From Streptococcus mitis SK564 (GTDB taxonomy: Bacteria > Bacillota > Bacilli > Lactobacillales > Streptococcaceae): a stretch of 38,667 bases of DNA. The notes beneath the pieces are model-generated. The model was not told the DNA's origin. It was given only the letters and a program-made list of their open reading frames with translations, and searched no databases. Location of the stretch: contig NZ_AEDU01000021.1 of assembly GCF_000148525.1 (NCBI RefSeq), forward strand, positions 1 through 38,667. Direction: 5' to 3'. Position numbers and translations under genes: made by a program. Position 1 is the first letter of the stretch, and each line of letters opens with the position of its first letter. Positions 15,813 to 22,615 of the stretch are shown in pieces.

Positions 15813-16229
15813 AATCTCAACCTGTTCACCATTGCGGTATAACTCTGCAAATGCCATCAGAGACTTATCCAAGATGTCGTAATATGAACTTTCTGAAATA
15901 GACAAGTCCATTGCGATTGTTTCATCCTTCTTGCAATTCCATTGAAGATACTTTTCAAAAAGTATTCTACGATAGAGGGGGTCATGTAATCCACTGACAG
16001 CTTGCTCAATTGCATCAAGCTCAATCTCTGCATCAACTTTTCGTATAGCTAATTTTTCAACTTGACTATCTCTTCCGTTCGATGGATTTCGTGGCGTGAA
16101 TGAGTAGGTAGTTGTCACTCTCTGACCATCAGTGTCATTTGCGACTCTTCTCCAACGAGGATATCCTCTTAGAATCCTTTTGGCGTTTTCTTTTGTTTTG
16201 ACTTCGTTTATTTCTGGAAAGAAAGGCAT
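15804..16229 (-). CDS. ArpU-family late transcriptional regulator
   Basis: A 141-residue protein from ATG 16229, which overlaps the stop of the preceding frame (TGATG). The central segment RRILFEKYLQW followed by an HTH-like helix pair ending in ISESSYYDILDKSLMAF matches the ArpU (autolysin regulatory protein) family, related in position and role to RinA and other sigma-like late activators of Firmicutes phages. It is the last gene of the leftward early operon and faces the 11-bp repeat array and promoter that precede the late genes, so it probably activates late transcription. Confidence 0.82.
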   Translation of the reverse strand: MPFFPEINEVKTKENAKRILRGYPRWRRVANDTDGQRVTTTYSFTPRNPSNGRDSQVEKLAIRKVDAEIELDAIEQAVSGLHDPLYRRILFEKYLQWNCKKDETIAMDLSISESSYYDILDKSLMAFAELYRNGEQVEILE

Positions 16230-16603
16230 CACTTACCTCGCACTGCTGGAGATACTACACTATCATTTACTGTTTTCAAGGTAGTGTAGTTAGAGAATAC
16301 CGTCATGGCTTTTTCCTTTGTTTTTGTTTGAACAGATGTCGATAAGGTGTAGACTTTATCAATAAATGGCATTTTTAGATGATATCCTGTTTGCAGGGTA
16401 TTTTCTTGAACACCTCCAATCGCGCTAACCTTAACCCCAACCGTATTAGCTGGGATTCGTTTCACAGCCGTGAGACGAAAAATCCCATTAGAAGTCAGCG
16501 CACGACAATCTGAGCCAAATTCAACTCCTTCAATTGTGATGCTATTCTTCACGCTATCAACGTTGATTATAGAGTCATTTGATGTTTTAATTCTCATTCT
16601 CAT
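16229..16603 (-). pseudogene. Remnant of an SPFH/prohibitin-like gene with internal deletion
   Basis: An open frame of 124 residues (ATG 16603, GAGGAG 7 bases upstream). Residues about 44-88 (AVKRIPANTVGVKVSAIGG, TLQTGYHLKMPF, KVYTLSTSVQTK) match the beginning of SPFH/Band 7 proteins. The next segment, AMTVFSNYTTLKTVNDSVVSPAV, matches a part that normally lies some tens of residues further on (compare the xNYxTLExIxxxVIxPAI motif), and the frame then ends. The usual N-terminal membrane helix is replaced by unrelated sequence. It is therefore a chimeric, internally deleted relic that still has a ribosome site and may be translated. Family positions are from memory. Confidence 0.6.
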
Positions 16604-16829
16604 GCTCCATCTCCTCAATCAGCCAATCCAGATTTTTACGTGCCTTTTTCAAATCTTCTAGTCCATTCTTCTTTTGGAATCGTAATTGATACTTTAAAGC
16701 ATTCCCAAGATAAAAACCCTTCAGCTGTTCAGGTGTCATAAAATTTCTTAAAGCATCGATAGATTCCATACCATATCGTCCTTGGTAGTGGCTCGGCTTG
16801 TTTACGTTGTCAATTATTTCTGGATACAT
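16587..16829 (-). CDS. DUF3310 protein
   Basis: An 80-residue protein with the family hallmark VNKPSHYQGRYGMESID near residues 9-25, then FYLGNALKYQLRFQKKNGLEDLKKARKNLDWLIE. DUF3310 proteins are common early genes of Firmicutes phages; some are annotated as nucleotide kinase-like, but no activity is established for this size class. It overlaps its neighbours by about 16 bases on each side, as part of the early operon. Confidence 0.88.
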   Translation of the reverse strand: MYPEIIDNVNKPSHYQGRYGMESIDALRNFMTPEQLKGFYLGNALKYQLRFQKKNGLEDLKKARKNLDWLIEEMEHENEN

Positions 16830-17170
16830 TTGATAGCCTCCTCAAGTTCTAAGATTATTCGGTTCCATTCTTCTGTTGTTGTTTCTCTAAAATCAAACTG
16901 AGACATCATTTCAGCTCTTTCGAACAATGCCCTCTTAAAGAATGAAGCTTTTTTGGAAAAATCCATATCATCTGTTTTAAACTCAGTCGTGATTTTCTTT
17001 CCATAACCCTCTATCTCTACATGGACTCTTGTTTTTCTATAGATAGGTAAAGGCTCCGCCCAAACACATCCTTTCAAGTCTGATTCATCGACTTTTTTAA
17101 GCATTAACGATATCTTCTTAGTTTCACTCTCTTTTTTAGCACCACTGAAAGGGTATCTTTTTGGTCTCAT
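16814..17170 (-). CDS. Phage early protein of unknown function
   Basis: A 118-residue protein, basic at the N-terminus (MRPKRYPFSGAKK) and acidic at the C-terminus. No domain is recognised. Its middle, with alternating charged beta strands (THVHVEIEGYGKKITTEF-like pattern), suggests a small beta protein followed by helices. ATG 17170 overlaps the stop of the 36-residue gene before it (ATGA), indicating coupling. Confidence 0.65.
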   Translation of the reverse strand: MRPKRYPFSGAKKESETKKISLMLKKVDESDLKGCVWAEPLPIYRKTRVHVEIEGYGKKITTEFKTDDMDFSKKASFFKRALFERAEMMSQFDFRETTTEEWNRIILELEEAIKCIQK

Positions 17171-17277
17171 TTCTTATCCTCCAAAAGTCCGAATTTTCCC
17201 TTATAATGGCTAGGGTTATTGACTTTATCAACATCATTAAATTCTTCCAAAACTTGTTCATAAGATTTTTCTTTCAT
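17167..17277 (-). CDS. 36-residue peptide resembling the N-terminus of DUF3310
   Basis: Start ATG 17277 with GGGAGGA seven bases upstream; the stop overlaps the next ATG. The peptide contains VNNPSHYKGKFGL, the same motif as residues 9-20 of the complete DUF3310 protein at 16587 (VNKPSHYQGRYG), then ends. It may be a truncated duplicate of that gene kept as an in-frame spacer, or a genuine micro-protein. Confidence 0.5.
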   Translation of the reverse strand: MKEKSYEQVLEEFNDVDKVNNPSHYKGKFGLLEDKK

Positions 17278-17278
17278 G

Positions 17279-17458
17279 TCAATTCCTCCCATAATGTCTA
17301 CTTGCTCCATGTAAATAATAAGTGCCATCTTTGCGCTTGTTCACGTAATACGTGTATTTCCCATCTGGACTAGCGTAGGAAATCTGCTTCTCTCCTGCCC
17401 AACAACCGTTATCACGCATCATGTGGCAATTCTCCATAATCCATTCTACGTCAGGCAT
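17279..17458 (-). CDS. 59-residue phage protein of unknown function
   Basis: Start ATG 17458 with AGGAG seven bases upstream, inside the end of the YopX gene. The peptide is Trp/Tyr/Cys-rich (EWIMENCHMM, NGCWAGEKQISYASPDGKYTYYVNK) and looks like a small beta-sheet protein. Overlaps with both neighbours and the good ribosome site support a real gene. No family recognised. Confidence 0.6.
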   Translation of the reverse strand: MPDVEWIMENCHMMRDNGCWAGEKQISYASPDGKYTYYVNKRKDGTYYLHGASRHYGRN

Positions 17459-17831
17459 CTAGTAGCTCCTTGTTTTCATATACATTCCCCACGATCTCAC
17501 AATCAGTATGTCGTAACCACAATTCACATCCGTGTTGTTTAGATTCAAGACGATACGCTCCACCACGGTGTCTTACAACCTCGTAATAAGTCGGTTCAGA
17601 ATAAACATCCTTGGACATTTTGACTATATCTCCCTCAAAGATTTCCTTGTCGTTCTTGTCTTTGAGGCCTGTTGATTGCATGAGGATCAATTCTGACTTT
17701 TCGATAGGAATAAGAAGTTTGCAGTCCGATGTTGGTTTTTCCATGTTGCAAATCAAGCCGTTATCTGTGATAAAAAAATGTTCTACGAATTTCTTTTCTA
17801 CGCTATCCCACGCTCTAAATTTTGGTATCAT
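17451..17831 (-). CDS. YopX family protein
   Basis: 126 residues from ATG 17831, chosen because AGAGGAGG lies 9 bases upstream and because the YopX signature starts there (MIPKFRAWDSVEKKF). The later motifs STGLKDKNDKEIFEGDIVKM and the EIVGNVYEN C-terminus are the family's core. YopX proteins are beta-rich, frequent in Firmicutes prophages, and of unknown function. The start lies within the end of the MazG-like gene. Confidence 0.88.
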   Translation of the reverse strand: MIPKFRAWDSVEKKFVEHFFITDNGLICNMEKPTSDCKLLIPIEKSELILMQSTGLKDKNDKEIFEGDIVKMSKDVYSEPTYYEVVRHRGGAYRLESKQHGCELWLRHTDCEIVGNVYENKELLDA

Positions 17832-18321
17832 TCGGCAAATCCTCCTCTTTAACAAAAGTTCCGTCAATCCAACGACCCTTGCGGTCTTTGATTTCTTGGT
17901 AAGCCAGTTCAAAACATTCTTCGAAATCATAACCGAGAGCATTACTGATTGATTTTAACGAATCAATGGAAAATGATAGATACATCTTACACATAGATTT
18001 CTCTTCCCAACTGTAGAACCTTTGAAAGCAGCTGATATTTTTATTTAAATCTTTAAAATAATCAGGCACATCTTCTTCAAAAATCACTATAGAATCATCA
18101 AATATTTCCTGCACGTCTACCTCAATCAGCAACGCCAGACCGACAATCACGACTGCGCAATCTCCAATACTGTCCTTAGTCAGTTGCTCATTCTTCTTGA
18201 GATAACCTGCGCATAGTTCGCCGAACTCCTCACTTAGTTTCAAAGACTGCTTGTCTAGCCGTCCACCGTTTTCTAAATCACGGTCAATAAACCATTGTTT
18301 TACTTTTTCTAGTGTGTTCAT
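17815..18321 (-). CDS. MazG-like nucleotide pyrophosphohydrolase family protein
   Basis: A 168-residue all-helical protein. The metal-binding pattern of MazG/dUTPase-like all-alpha NTP pyrophosphohydrolases is visible: KLSEEFGEL (Glu31, Glu32, Glu35) and DSIGDCAVV (Asp50, Asp54). The C-terminal FELAYQEIKDRKGRWIDGTF is typical of phage MazG-like proteins. It may hydrolyse non-canonical nucleotides or host alarmones during infection; substrate unknown. Overlaps YopX by 17 bases and follows a 28-residue frame with ATGA overlap. Confidence 0.85.
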   Translation of the reverse strand: MNTLEKVKQWFIDRDLENGGRLDKQSLKLSEEFGELCAGYLKKNEQLTKDSIGDCAVVIVGLALLIEVDVQEIFDDSIVIFEEDVPDYFKDLNKNISCFQRFYSWEEKSMCKMYLSFSIDSLKSISNALGYDFEECFELAYQEIKDRKGRWIDGTFVKEEDLPNDTKI

Positions 18322-18404
18322 TCTTTTTCTCCTAAAAAATCAAAAATTGTAGTCTGATATAGTGGCCTAGAATAGACTGGTTTGAAAGGTTGTATAACTC
18401 GCAT
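18318..18404 (-). CDS. 28-residue coupled micro-ORF
   Basis: Between DUF1372 and the MazG-like gene. The frame from ATG 18404 ends in QTTIFDFLGEKE, and its last codons contain GGAGAAAAAG plus an ATGA overlap, that is the ribosome site and start of the next gene. Its own ribosome site is weak. It may be a real micro-protein or a translational coupling leader. Confidence 0.4.
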   Translation of the reverse strand: MRVIQPFKPVYSRPLYQTTIFDFLGEKE

Positions 18405-18410
18405 TTCATT

Positions 18411-18671
18411 TTAAATCATCACCTCATCCCCAACTTTTACTTTCTCGTACACGTCCCTCGTAACCACGAACACCCCGTAATCACGAATGGTAAGCGTGTA
18501 TAGCTTGCCATGTCGTCCTTTCTCGACGACCTTACCAAATATCTCAGCGCCTGCGTTGTCAGCCTTATAGATAACCATCGGCTTTTTCTTTTCTAGTTCT
18601 GCAATCCTGTCCATCTGCCAGATGTTCAATCCAGCAGATAGCAGAATCCAGATAGCTATGAATCGTTTCAA
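18411..18671 (-). CDS. DUF1372 family membrane-anchored protein
   Basis: An 86-residue protein with an N-terminal hydrophobic helix (residues 3-17, RFIAIWILLSAGLNI) and a soluble beta-rich part containing GKVVEKGRHGKLYTLTIRDYGVFVV. DUF1372 is restricted mainly to streptococcal phages and has no known function. It overlaps the zinc-ribbon gene before it by four bases. Confidence 0.8.
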   Translation of the reverse strand: MKRFIAIWILLSAGLNIWQMDRIAELEKKKPMVIYKADNAGAEIFGKVVEKGRHGKLYTLTIRDYGVFVVTRDVYEKVKVGDEVMI

Positions 18672-18871
18672 TATGTGACCTCCTCTCCATCGTATGGTAT
18701 GTCTCCATTTGATAAGTACTTAGATTCAATCATCAAGAAATCATTGACGCATTGATGACTACAGAAACAATTTTCAACATCGTTAAATAATGCTAGAATA
18801 ACATGATTCTCTTGCACTACCAGAAACTCGTCTTCGATTTCTTTACAACAATTCGAACACTCATAACTCAT
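18668..18871 (-). CDS. Small zinc-ribbon-like phage protein
   Basis: A 67-residue protein with CSNCC near residue 5 and CFCSHQC near residue 36, a likely four-Cys zinc site, and an acidic C-terminus. It overlaps both DUF1642 and DUF1372 genes by ATGA-type junctions. Function unknown. Confidence 0.7.
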   Translation of the reverse strand: MSYECSNCCKEIEDEFLVVQENHVILALFNDVENCFCSHQCVNDFLMIESKYLSNGDIPYDGEEVTY

Positions 18872-19557
18872 ACCTCAACCTCCTCAATCTCAATCCCTGG
18901 GCAATCGAATACCCAGCCAAAGCCAGCTTCTTCTAGTTCTTTTTTTGTAAAATAGCCTTTGAATGCTAGAGAAAAAAATATTTTCCCATTTCCATCTTTT
19001 ACAAGGTAGTGTTTTGTTGCTTTAATCTTGACCAAATACTGCTTTTCTTTCTCAATCTCGTAGCCGAATTGGTGCATGTTGACAAGTATTTGAATAGGAT
19101 TTTCTCTGCTGTCATTAATCCAATTATTAAACTCTCTATTTTCTATTTTTTTAGCCTCATCCCTGAAAGCAATCCAATCCCAAACATTAAATTCAAAAGA
19201 ATCCTTATTCTCTTCATACCAATCCGCTACAAACTGCTTTACTTTGACTTTTTCACGTTCAACCATACCTTCAAGTTTGCCTTGCTCATAACCTTCACGC
19301 CATTTTGCATGACTAAAATCCTGTTTAAATTCACTCATGATAGCCTTTAGCCAAACTTCACGATCATGGTCTGGCAGTTCTCGTAATCGTGCTAATATGT
19401 TCTTGAGATAGCGTGGAGCTTCGTCTGCATGACCTGTTTCGGGTTCGTCTAGTTGTTTCAAGTCTTTTAGAACGGTTTTTAGAATAGTCTTTCCGCTAAC
19501 AATACCTACAACACATTCAACCGCTTCGTACTTCTTAATCAATGCCTTAATATTCAT
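18868..19557 (-). CDS. DUF1642 family protein
   Basis: A 229-residue protein of the streptococcal phage family DUF1642. The C-terminal half (FVADWYEENKDSFEFNVWDWI, NPIQILVNMHQFGYEIEKEKQYLVKI) is the conserved region. The N-terminal half is helical and charged. Members are found in the early operons of most streptococcal siphophages; role unknown. It overlaps the coiled-coil gene upstream by 11 bases. Confidence 0.85.
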   Translation of the reverse strand: MNIKALIKKYEAVECVVGIVSGKTILKTVLKDLKQLDEPETGHADEAPRYLKNILARLRELPDHDREVWLKAIMSEFKQDFSHAKWREGYEQGKLEGMVEREKVKVKQFVADWYEENKDSFEFNVWDWIAFRDEAKKIENREFNNWINDSRENPIQILVNMHQFGYEIEKEKQYLVKIKATKHYLVKDGNGKIFFSLAFKGYFTKKELEEAGFGWVFDCPGIEIEEVEV

Positions 19558-19738
19558 CTTTCAACTCCTCAACTTTCTTTCTTAATTCTTTATTCTTTTT
19601 CTTCAACAAATCGCGCTCCAGCGCTCTAATGCGTCTCTTGCGTGCATCGCACGGCTTCGAATACTCGATTATCTTCTCTTCGTTTTGCTCGATTGTGCGT
19701 TTCAGTCCTTCAATGACTGTCTGTTTGTCATACTTCAT
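19547..19738 (-). CDS. Short coiled-coil phage protein
   Basis: A 63-residue, highly charged helical protein (Lys/Glu/Arg-rich, leucines spaced as in a coiled coil across residues 10-60). It overlaps the preceding 54-residue gene by 11 bases and the following DUF1642 gene by 11 bases. Function unknown. Confidence 0.65.
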   Translation of the reverse strand: MKYDKQTVIEGLKRTIEQNEEKIIEYSKPCDARKRRIRALERDLLKKKNKELRKKVEELKDEY

Positions 19739-19892
19739 CTTCTAAAAATCTTTCAATAGCTTCTCTGTAGGAGACTTCCACCAGACCATCTAAGTCGTTC
19801 AGGGCTTCAATATAGTCTGGACGACCTTGCCCGTACTGCTCTTTCAAAAATTCAACAAAGAGATGAATTTCCTGATAGGTTACTCCAACCAT
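19728..19892 (-). CDS. 54-residue acidic phage protein
   Basis: Start ATG 19892 with AAGAGG upstream, 15 bases after the ssb stop. The peptide (YQEIHLFVEFLKEQYGQGR ... AIERFLEDEV) is predicted helical and acidic. The overlap with the next gene and consistent codon use support a real gene. No family recognised. Confidence 0.55.
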   Translation of the reverse strand: MVGVTYQEIHLFVEFLKEQYGQGRPDYIEALNDLDGLVEVSYREAIERFLEDEV

Positions 19893-19907
19893 GTTTCTTA
19901 CCTCTTA

Positions 19908-20303
19908 CTAAAACGGAAAATCATCTTCCTCAAGGGTGTATCCTGGCATTTGTTCCTCAATGTTCGAACGGTTAGCGGTATCATCACGCTTTTCAAGTCG
20001 CTCGAAATTCTCTGCGACAACCTCAGTCAGATAGACCCTGCGCCCTTCCTGATTCTCGTAGTTCCTTGTCTGGATGCGCCCCGTCACACCGACCAGATTG
20101 CCCTTCTTACACCATTCCGCAAAGAGCTCCGCCTGTTTGCGCCACATCATACAGTTGATGAAGTCCGCCTCTCGCTCGCCGTTTGCTCCCTTGAAATTCC
20201 GATTGACTGCCAGAGTAAACGTCGCAACCGCCACATTCGACGGCGTATATTTTAATTCAGGGTCTTTTGTCAAGCGCCCTACCAACGTAACGTTATTGAT
20301 CAT
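19908..20303 (-). CDS. ssb: Single-stranded DNA-binding protein
   Basis: 131 residues from ATG 20303 (AAAGGA upstream; the open frame extends 11 codons further without a better site). The OB-fold starts [19 protein letters not shown]; the region with [20 protein letters not shown] and [21 protein letters not shown] is classic SSB, and the acidic tip ends EEDDFPF for partner binding. It is shorter than host SSB, as usual for phage copies. It is the only intact replication/recombination gene seen in the prophage. Confidence 0.93.
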   Translation of the reverse strand: MINNVTLVGRLTKDPELKYTPSNVAVATFTLAVNRNFKGANGEREADFINCMMWRKQAELFAEWCKKGNLVGVTGRIQTRNYENQEGRRVYLTEVVAENFERLEKRDDTANRSNIEEQMPGYTLEEDDFPF

Positions 20304-20397
20304 CTTTCTTTTCCTTTCTTGCTGCACGTTCCCCAATTAAGTAGCCGAGAAATAGCCATAGAATAGCCATTCCAAATTCTTTAATAAGTTCAATCAT
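20293..20397 (-). CDS. 34-residue single-helix membrane peptide
   Basis: Start ATG 20397 within the end of the upstream gene, with GGGAG six bases before. It has one hydrophobic helix (residues 10-21, [12 protein letters not shown]) followed by a basic tail RAARKEKK. It overlaps the ssb start by 11 bases. It is probably a genuine small membrane protein of the early operon; function unknown. Confidence 0.55.
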   Translation of the reverse strand: MIELIKEFGMAILWLFLGYLIGERAARKEKKDDQ

Positions 20398-20695
20398 TTT
20401 CTTCTCCCTTCATTTGTTCTGCATCTGTAAATAATTCCATTGTCTTAATAATTTTTTCTAACATAGATTTATGTAGCGTGATGTAATTATTTTTCTTCAC
20501 TTGTTCACAGAAGATACAAATTCGTTTGCCAAGATAATTACATTTTCCGTCTGAACGGTAACTTTCATCTGACTCAATTTGTTCTTTGTTAGCCGAGCTA
20601 ACAAGAATTACTTCATCAGATTCTTTCCAATCAGTAATTCCCATACATTTGTGAAAATTCTCAAATGCTAAATCCATTAAAATATTTTTAGTCAT
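20390..20695 (-). CDS. Phage early protein with possible zinc site
   Basis: A 101-residue protein with GKCNYLGKRICIFCEQ in the middle (three Cys) and an acidic C-terminus ending GEEND. No family recognised. Its last codons hold the ribosome site and start of the next gene; its own start lies in a near-identical GEEND-coding junction of the gene before. Confidence 0.65.
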   Translation of the reverse strand: MTKNILMDLAFENFHKCMGITDWKESDEVILVSSANKEQIESDESYRSDGKCNYLGKRICIFCEQVKKNNYITLHKSMLEKIIKTMELFTDAEQMKGEEND

Positions 20696-20915
20696 TTTCT
20701 TCTCCTTCTGAAAAAGTCGCTAAATAGTAACAATCCTTAGCACCATAGTCAAACCGTGTCGTCCGCTGACCGATGTGCTTTTGAAACCTTGGATGAGTGA
20801 TAGCCGAGAACGCCCACTGATGATCTTTCATCTGTTCGATAAGTTCATCCACATTGTTAAAACTTCCAAGAAAAAACTTGCAGTACCCGTTGTAGACGAA
20901 GTAAAGCTCTAACAT
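20688..20915 (-). CDS. Small phage protein of unknown function
   Basis: 75 residues from ATG 20915 (TGATG overlap with the previous stop; GAGGTGGAG in front). Tyr/Phe-rich with GSFNNVDELIEQMKDHQW, suggesting a compact alpha/beta fold. It ends in GEEND, coded by the same bases that supply the next gene's ribosome site. Function unknown. Confidence 0.65.
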   Translation of the reverse strand: MLELYFVYNGYCKFFLGSFNNVDELIEQMKDHQWAFSAITHPRFQKHIGQRTTRFDYGAKDCYYLATFSEGEEND

Positions 20916-21109
20916 CACTCCACCTCAATTGGGTAAAAGTTCCCAAAGGAATCCCTCACTGCCTTGCCAACCTGTAAGGCTGCCGCCCGAGAAACAAACC
21001 GCATGGCTTTCTTCTCCTCAGAGCATGAAATGTCCAAGCCAGTCATACCGATAACTGCGGACCTCAGAAACGGCCTATCCTCTCGTGTCCCATGCTTTAA
21101 AATAAACAT
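20915..21109 (-). CDS. Small phage protein of unknown function
   Basis: A 64-residue basic protein (FILKHGTREDRPFLRSAVIG, then an alanine/arginine-rich helix). ATG 21109 overlaps the native stop of the replisome organizer C-terminus (TGATG). No family recognised. Confidence 0.6.
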   Translation of the reverse strand: MFILKHGTREDRPFLRSAVIGMTGLDISCSEEKKAMRFVSRAAALQVGKAVRDSFGNFYPIEVE

Positions 21110-21359
21110 CAGCCACCTCCATTCTCAATCCTTTCAAGTAATTCACGTTTACGCTCTTCGAGTTCCTTCTTAGTCTCATCACTGGTATTGTTGACATAGT
21201 TAGGCTGTGACCATCTTCCAAGCTAATTAACATCATTTTGAGGTAAATGATGGTATGTGTATCTCCACCAGCAATCTTACGAAGTAGTTTCATCTCCTTT
21301 GACTTAAAGAAGTCTTGGGCTAGCTGGATCCAGAAATACCGCTTGTTTTTTAACGCCAT
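21109..21359 (-). pseudogene. Replisome organizer remnant (large internal deletion, frame changed)
   Basis: From ATG 21359 the protein begins exactly like the phage replisome organizer N-terminal domain (KRYFWIQLAQDFFKSKEMKL, then GGDTHTIIYLKMMLISLED). At about 21215 the sequence jumps to what is clearly the C-terminal tail of the same protein in another frame: WSQPNYVNNTSDETKKELEE, then KRELLERIENGGG and a stop overlapping the next start. Intact family members are two to three times longer. The whole DNA-binding and oligomerisation middle is missing. The short homology AGATGGTCA at the junction suggests how the deletion arose. The direct frame reads about 94 residues and overlaps the next gene. 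Confidence 0.8.
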
Positions 21360-21646
21360 AATCTCACACCCCACTTTCTCCGATTCGCACGATATTTCAT
21401 CCACATATCCTCATAGATGTGCCTACCCTCTAACTCCATTTTTTCAAGCTTAAGTAGACGATTTTCAGACGATAGAACTCGATAGTCTTTGGCTAGCTTG
21501 CCATAATCATTCAGGTATTCCTTGATCATGAACATGATATCATTATCATTTTCTAGATATAGGTTAAAGTCCGATGTTTCCTCGTCAGAAATCATTTCCC
21601 TGTTTAATTTTTCTTTGGTTTCAAGCCATTTAATCAATTCTTCCAT
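21350..21646 (-). CDS. Phage early protein of unknown function
   Basis: A 98-residue charged, mostly helical protein (WLETKEKLNREMISDEETSD, later RLLKLEKMELEGRHIYEDMW). Overlaps the replisome organizer start by 10 bases. No family recognised. Confidence 0.65.
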   Translation of the reverse strand: MEELIKWLETKEKLNREMISDEETSDFNLYLENDNDIMFMIKEYLNDYGKLAKDYRVLSSENRLLKLEKMELEGRHIYEDMWMKYRANRRKWGVRLWR

Positions 21647-21658
21647 TCCCTGACCTCC

Positions 21659-21994
21659 TCACTTCAAGATGTGCATTTTAGGTTCTGGCAAAGCTAATGG
21701 CTCAGGACGCAAACCTTGAGGCGGTTCGTTGTCAAATGTGAAGCCCTTGAACTCTCTACGGATATTCTTGCGGATTTCTTGACGCTGTGCCTCTCTACCA
21801 CGTTCGTATGCATGGTTGTAGCCTTGGATAATCATAGACGCAAATTCTTGCTCTTCTCGTCTCTCTTCTTCATTCTGGCGGATTTTCTCCTCTTCCTGCT
21901 TATCCATCTGACGAGCTAGAAGCCCTGCACCGATAAATCCTAAAATCACTGTGCCAGTTCCTAATAATTGGCTAACTAATGGTGGTTCAAACAT
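21659..21994 (-). CDS. Membrane-anchored coiled-coil phage protein
   Basis: 111 residues with an N-terminal hydrophobic helix (residues 7-27, SQLLGTGTVILGFIGAGLLA), then a highly charged Glu/Arg/Gln coiled coil (30-85), then a Pro-rich tail. No signal-peptide cleavage site is obvious, so it is probably anchored with the coil in the cytoplasm. Function unknown. Confidence 0.7.
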   Translation of the reverse strand: MFEPPLVSQLLGTGTVILGFIGAGLLARQMDKQEEEKIRQNEEERREEQEFASMIIQGYNHAYERGREAQRQEIRKNIRREFKGFTFDNEPPQGLRPEPLALPEPKMHILK

Positions 21995-22004
21995 TTTTAT
22001 CTCC

Positions 22005-22295
22005 TTACGCTCTTAATTTTCGTACTTCTTTCTCTAATTCCAAAATTTCATAAACATCATTGACATCATACATAATATCTTTCCCTTGCTTACGAAATCT
22101 TAATCCTTTGCGTTCTAACTTCTTAATATAGCCATGAGTAAAGCCGAACCTCTTCATCAAAGCTTGTTGATTGATTGGCATGCGATCATTCTCTAACTGC
22201 TCCTTGACCTGCTTTTCAGCAAAAGCCAACAATTGATTGGTGAACAATTCAGCACTTTCACCGTCCAATCGTAATTGTAATGTTATACCTTCCAT
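22005..22295 (-). CDS. Helix-turn-helix DNA-binding protein (excisionase-like)
   Basis: A 96-residue protein. Residues 43-80 (QQALMKRFGFTHGYIKKLERKG, then LRFRKQGKDIMYDVNDVYEIL) have the winged-helix MerR/excisionase pattern. The N-terminal part is an acidic helix. Similar proteins occur in the early regions of streptococcal phages. It could be the excisionase, although it lies 5 kb from integrase. GAGGA lies in the 31-bp repeat just upstream. Confidence 0.7.
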   Translation of the reverse strand: MEGITLQLRLDGESAELFTNQLLAFAEKQVKEQLENDRMPINQQALMKRFGFTHGYIKKLERKGLRFRKQGKDIMYDVNDVYEILELEKEVRKLRA

Positions 22296-22296
22296 T

Positions 22297-22327
22297 TTCT
22301 ACATCCTCTCAACTATGCGGGCAAGCA
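22297..22327. repeat. Copy 1 of a 31-bp repeat shared with the integrase upstream region
   Basis: This stretch matches 27423-27453 at 28 of 31 positions, including the identical 19-mer TCAACTATGCGGGCAAGCA (22309-22327 and 27435-27453). Here it covers the ribosome site of the minus-strand HTH gene and abuts the plus-strand extended -10 at 22334. Confidence 0.8.
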
Positions 22328-22333
22328 TTTTTG

Positions 22334-22390
22334 TGATATAATGGTTTAAATTGTTTTAGTATGCGCCTGATTGCCGTCAGGTGCTTTTTT
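22334..22390 (+). ncRNA. Promoter plus terminator: candidate tiny antisense RNA
   Basis: An extended -10 TGATATAAT (22334-22342) is followed about 20 bases later by a terminator: GCGCCTGA (22363-22370), loop TTGCCG, TCAGGTGC (22377-22384), then six T. The predicted transcript is only about 40 nt and runs antisense to the junction between the leftward 47-residue gene and the HTH gene. No -35 consensus is present. Confidence 0.45.
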
Positions 22391-22399
22391 GCGTTGTTG

Positions 22400-22543
22400 T
22401 CAAACTGTCTTACTTTCCAGCGCCCTGAGTTCAATCTCACGGCTGACTTGTCTCAATAGCTTCTCACACGCTATTTTAGCTTCTCTGTACGTTGTAGATT
22501 CGCTGATGAAGTAATCAGCAAGTTCGATGATTTTATCTTCCAT
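22400..22543 (-). CDS. 47-residue helical phage protein
   Basis: Start ATG 22543 with GGAGA five bases upstream. The peptide is helical and charged (MEDKIIELADYFISES ... EKLLRQVSREIELRALES). It lies between two plus-strand RNA elements. It is similar in size and style to other micro-genes of the operon; function unknown. Confidence 0.55.
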   Translation of the reverse strand: MEDKIIELADYFISESTTYREAKIACEKLLRQVSREIELRALESKTV

Positions 22544-22615
22544 GATTGTCTCCAAAAATCAGTCTCAAGACCGATGTACCACCTTCAAAAACAGCATATA
22601 TTTATATTATCCTTA

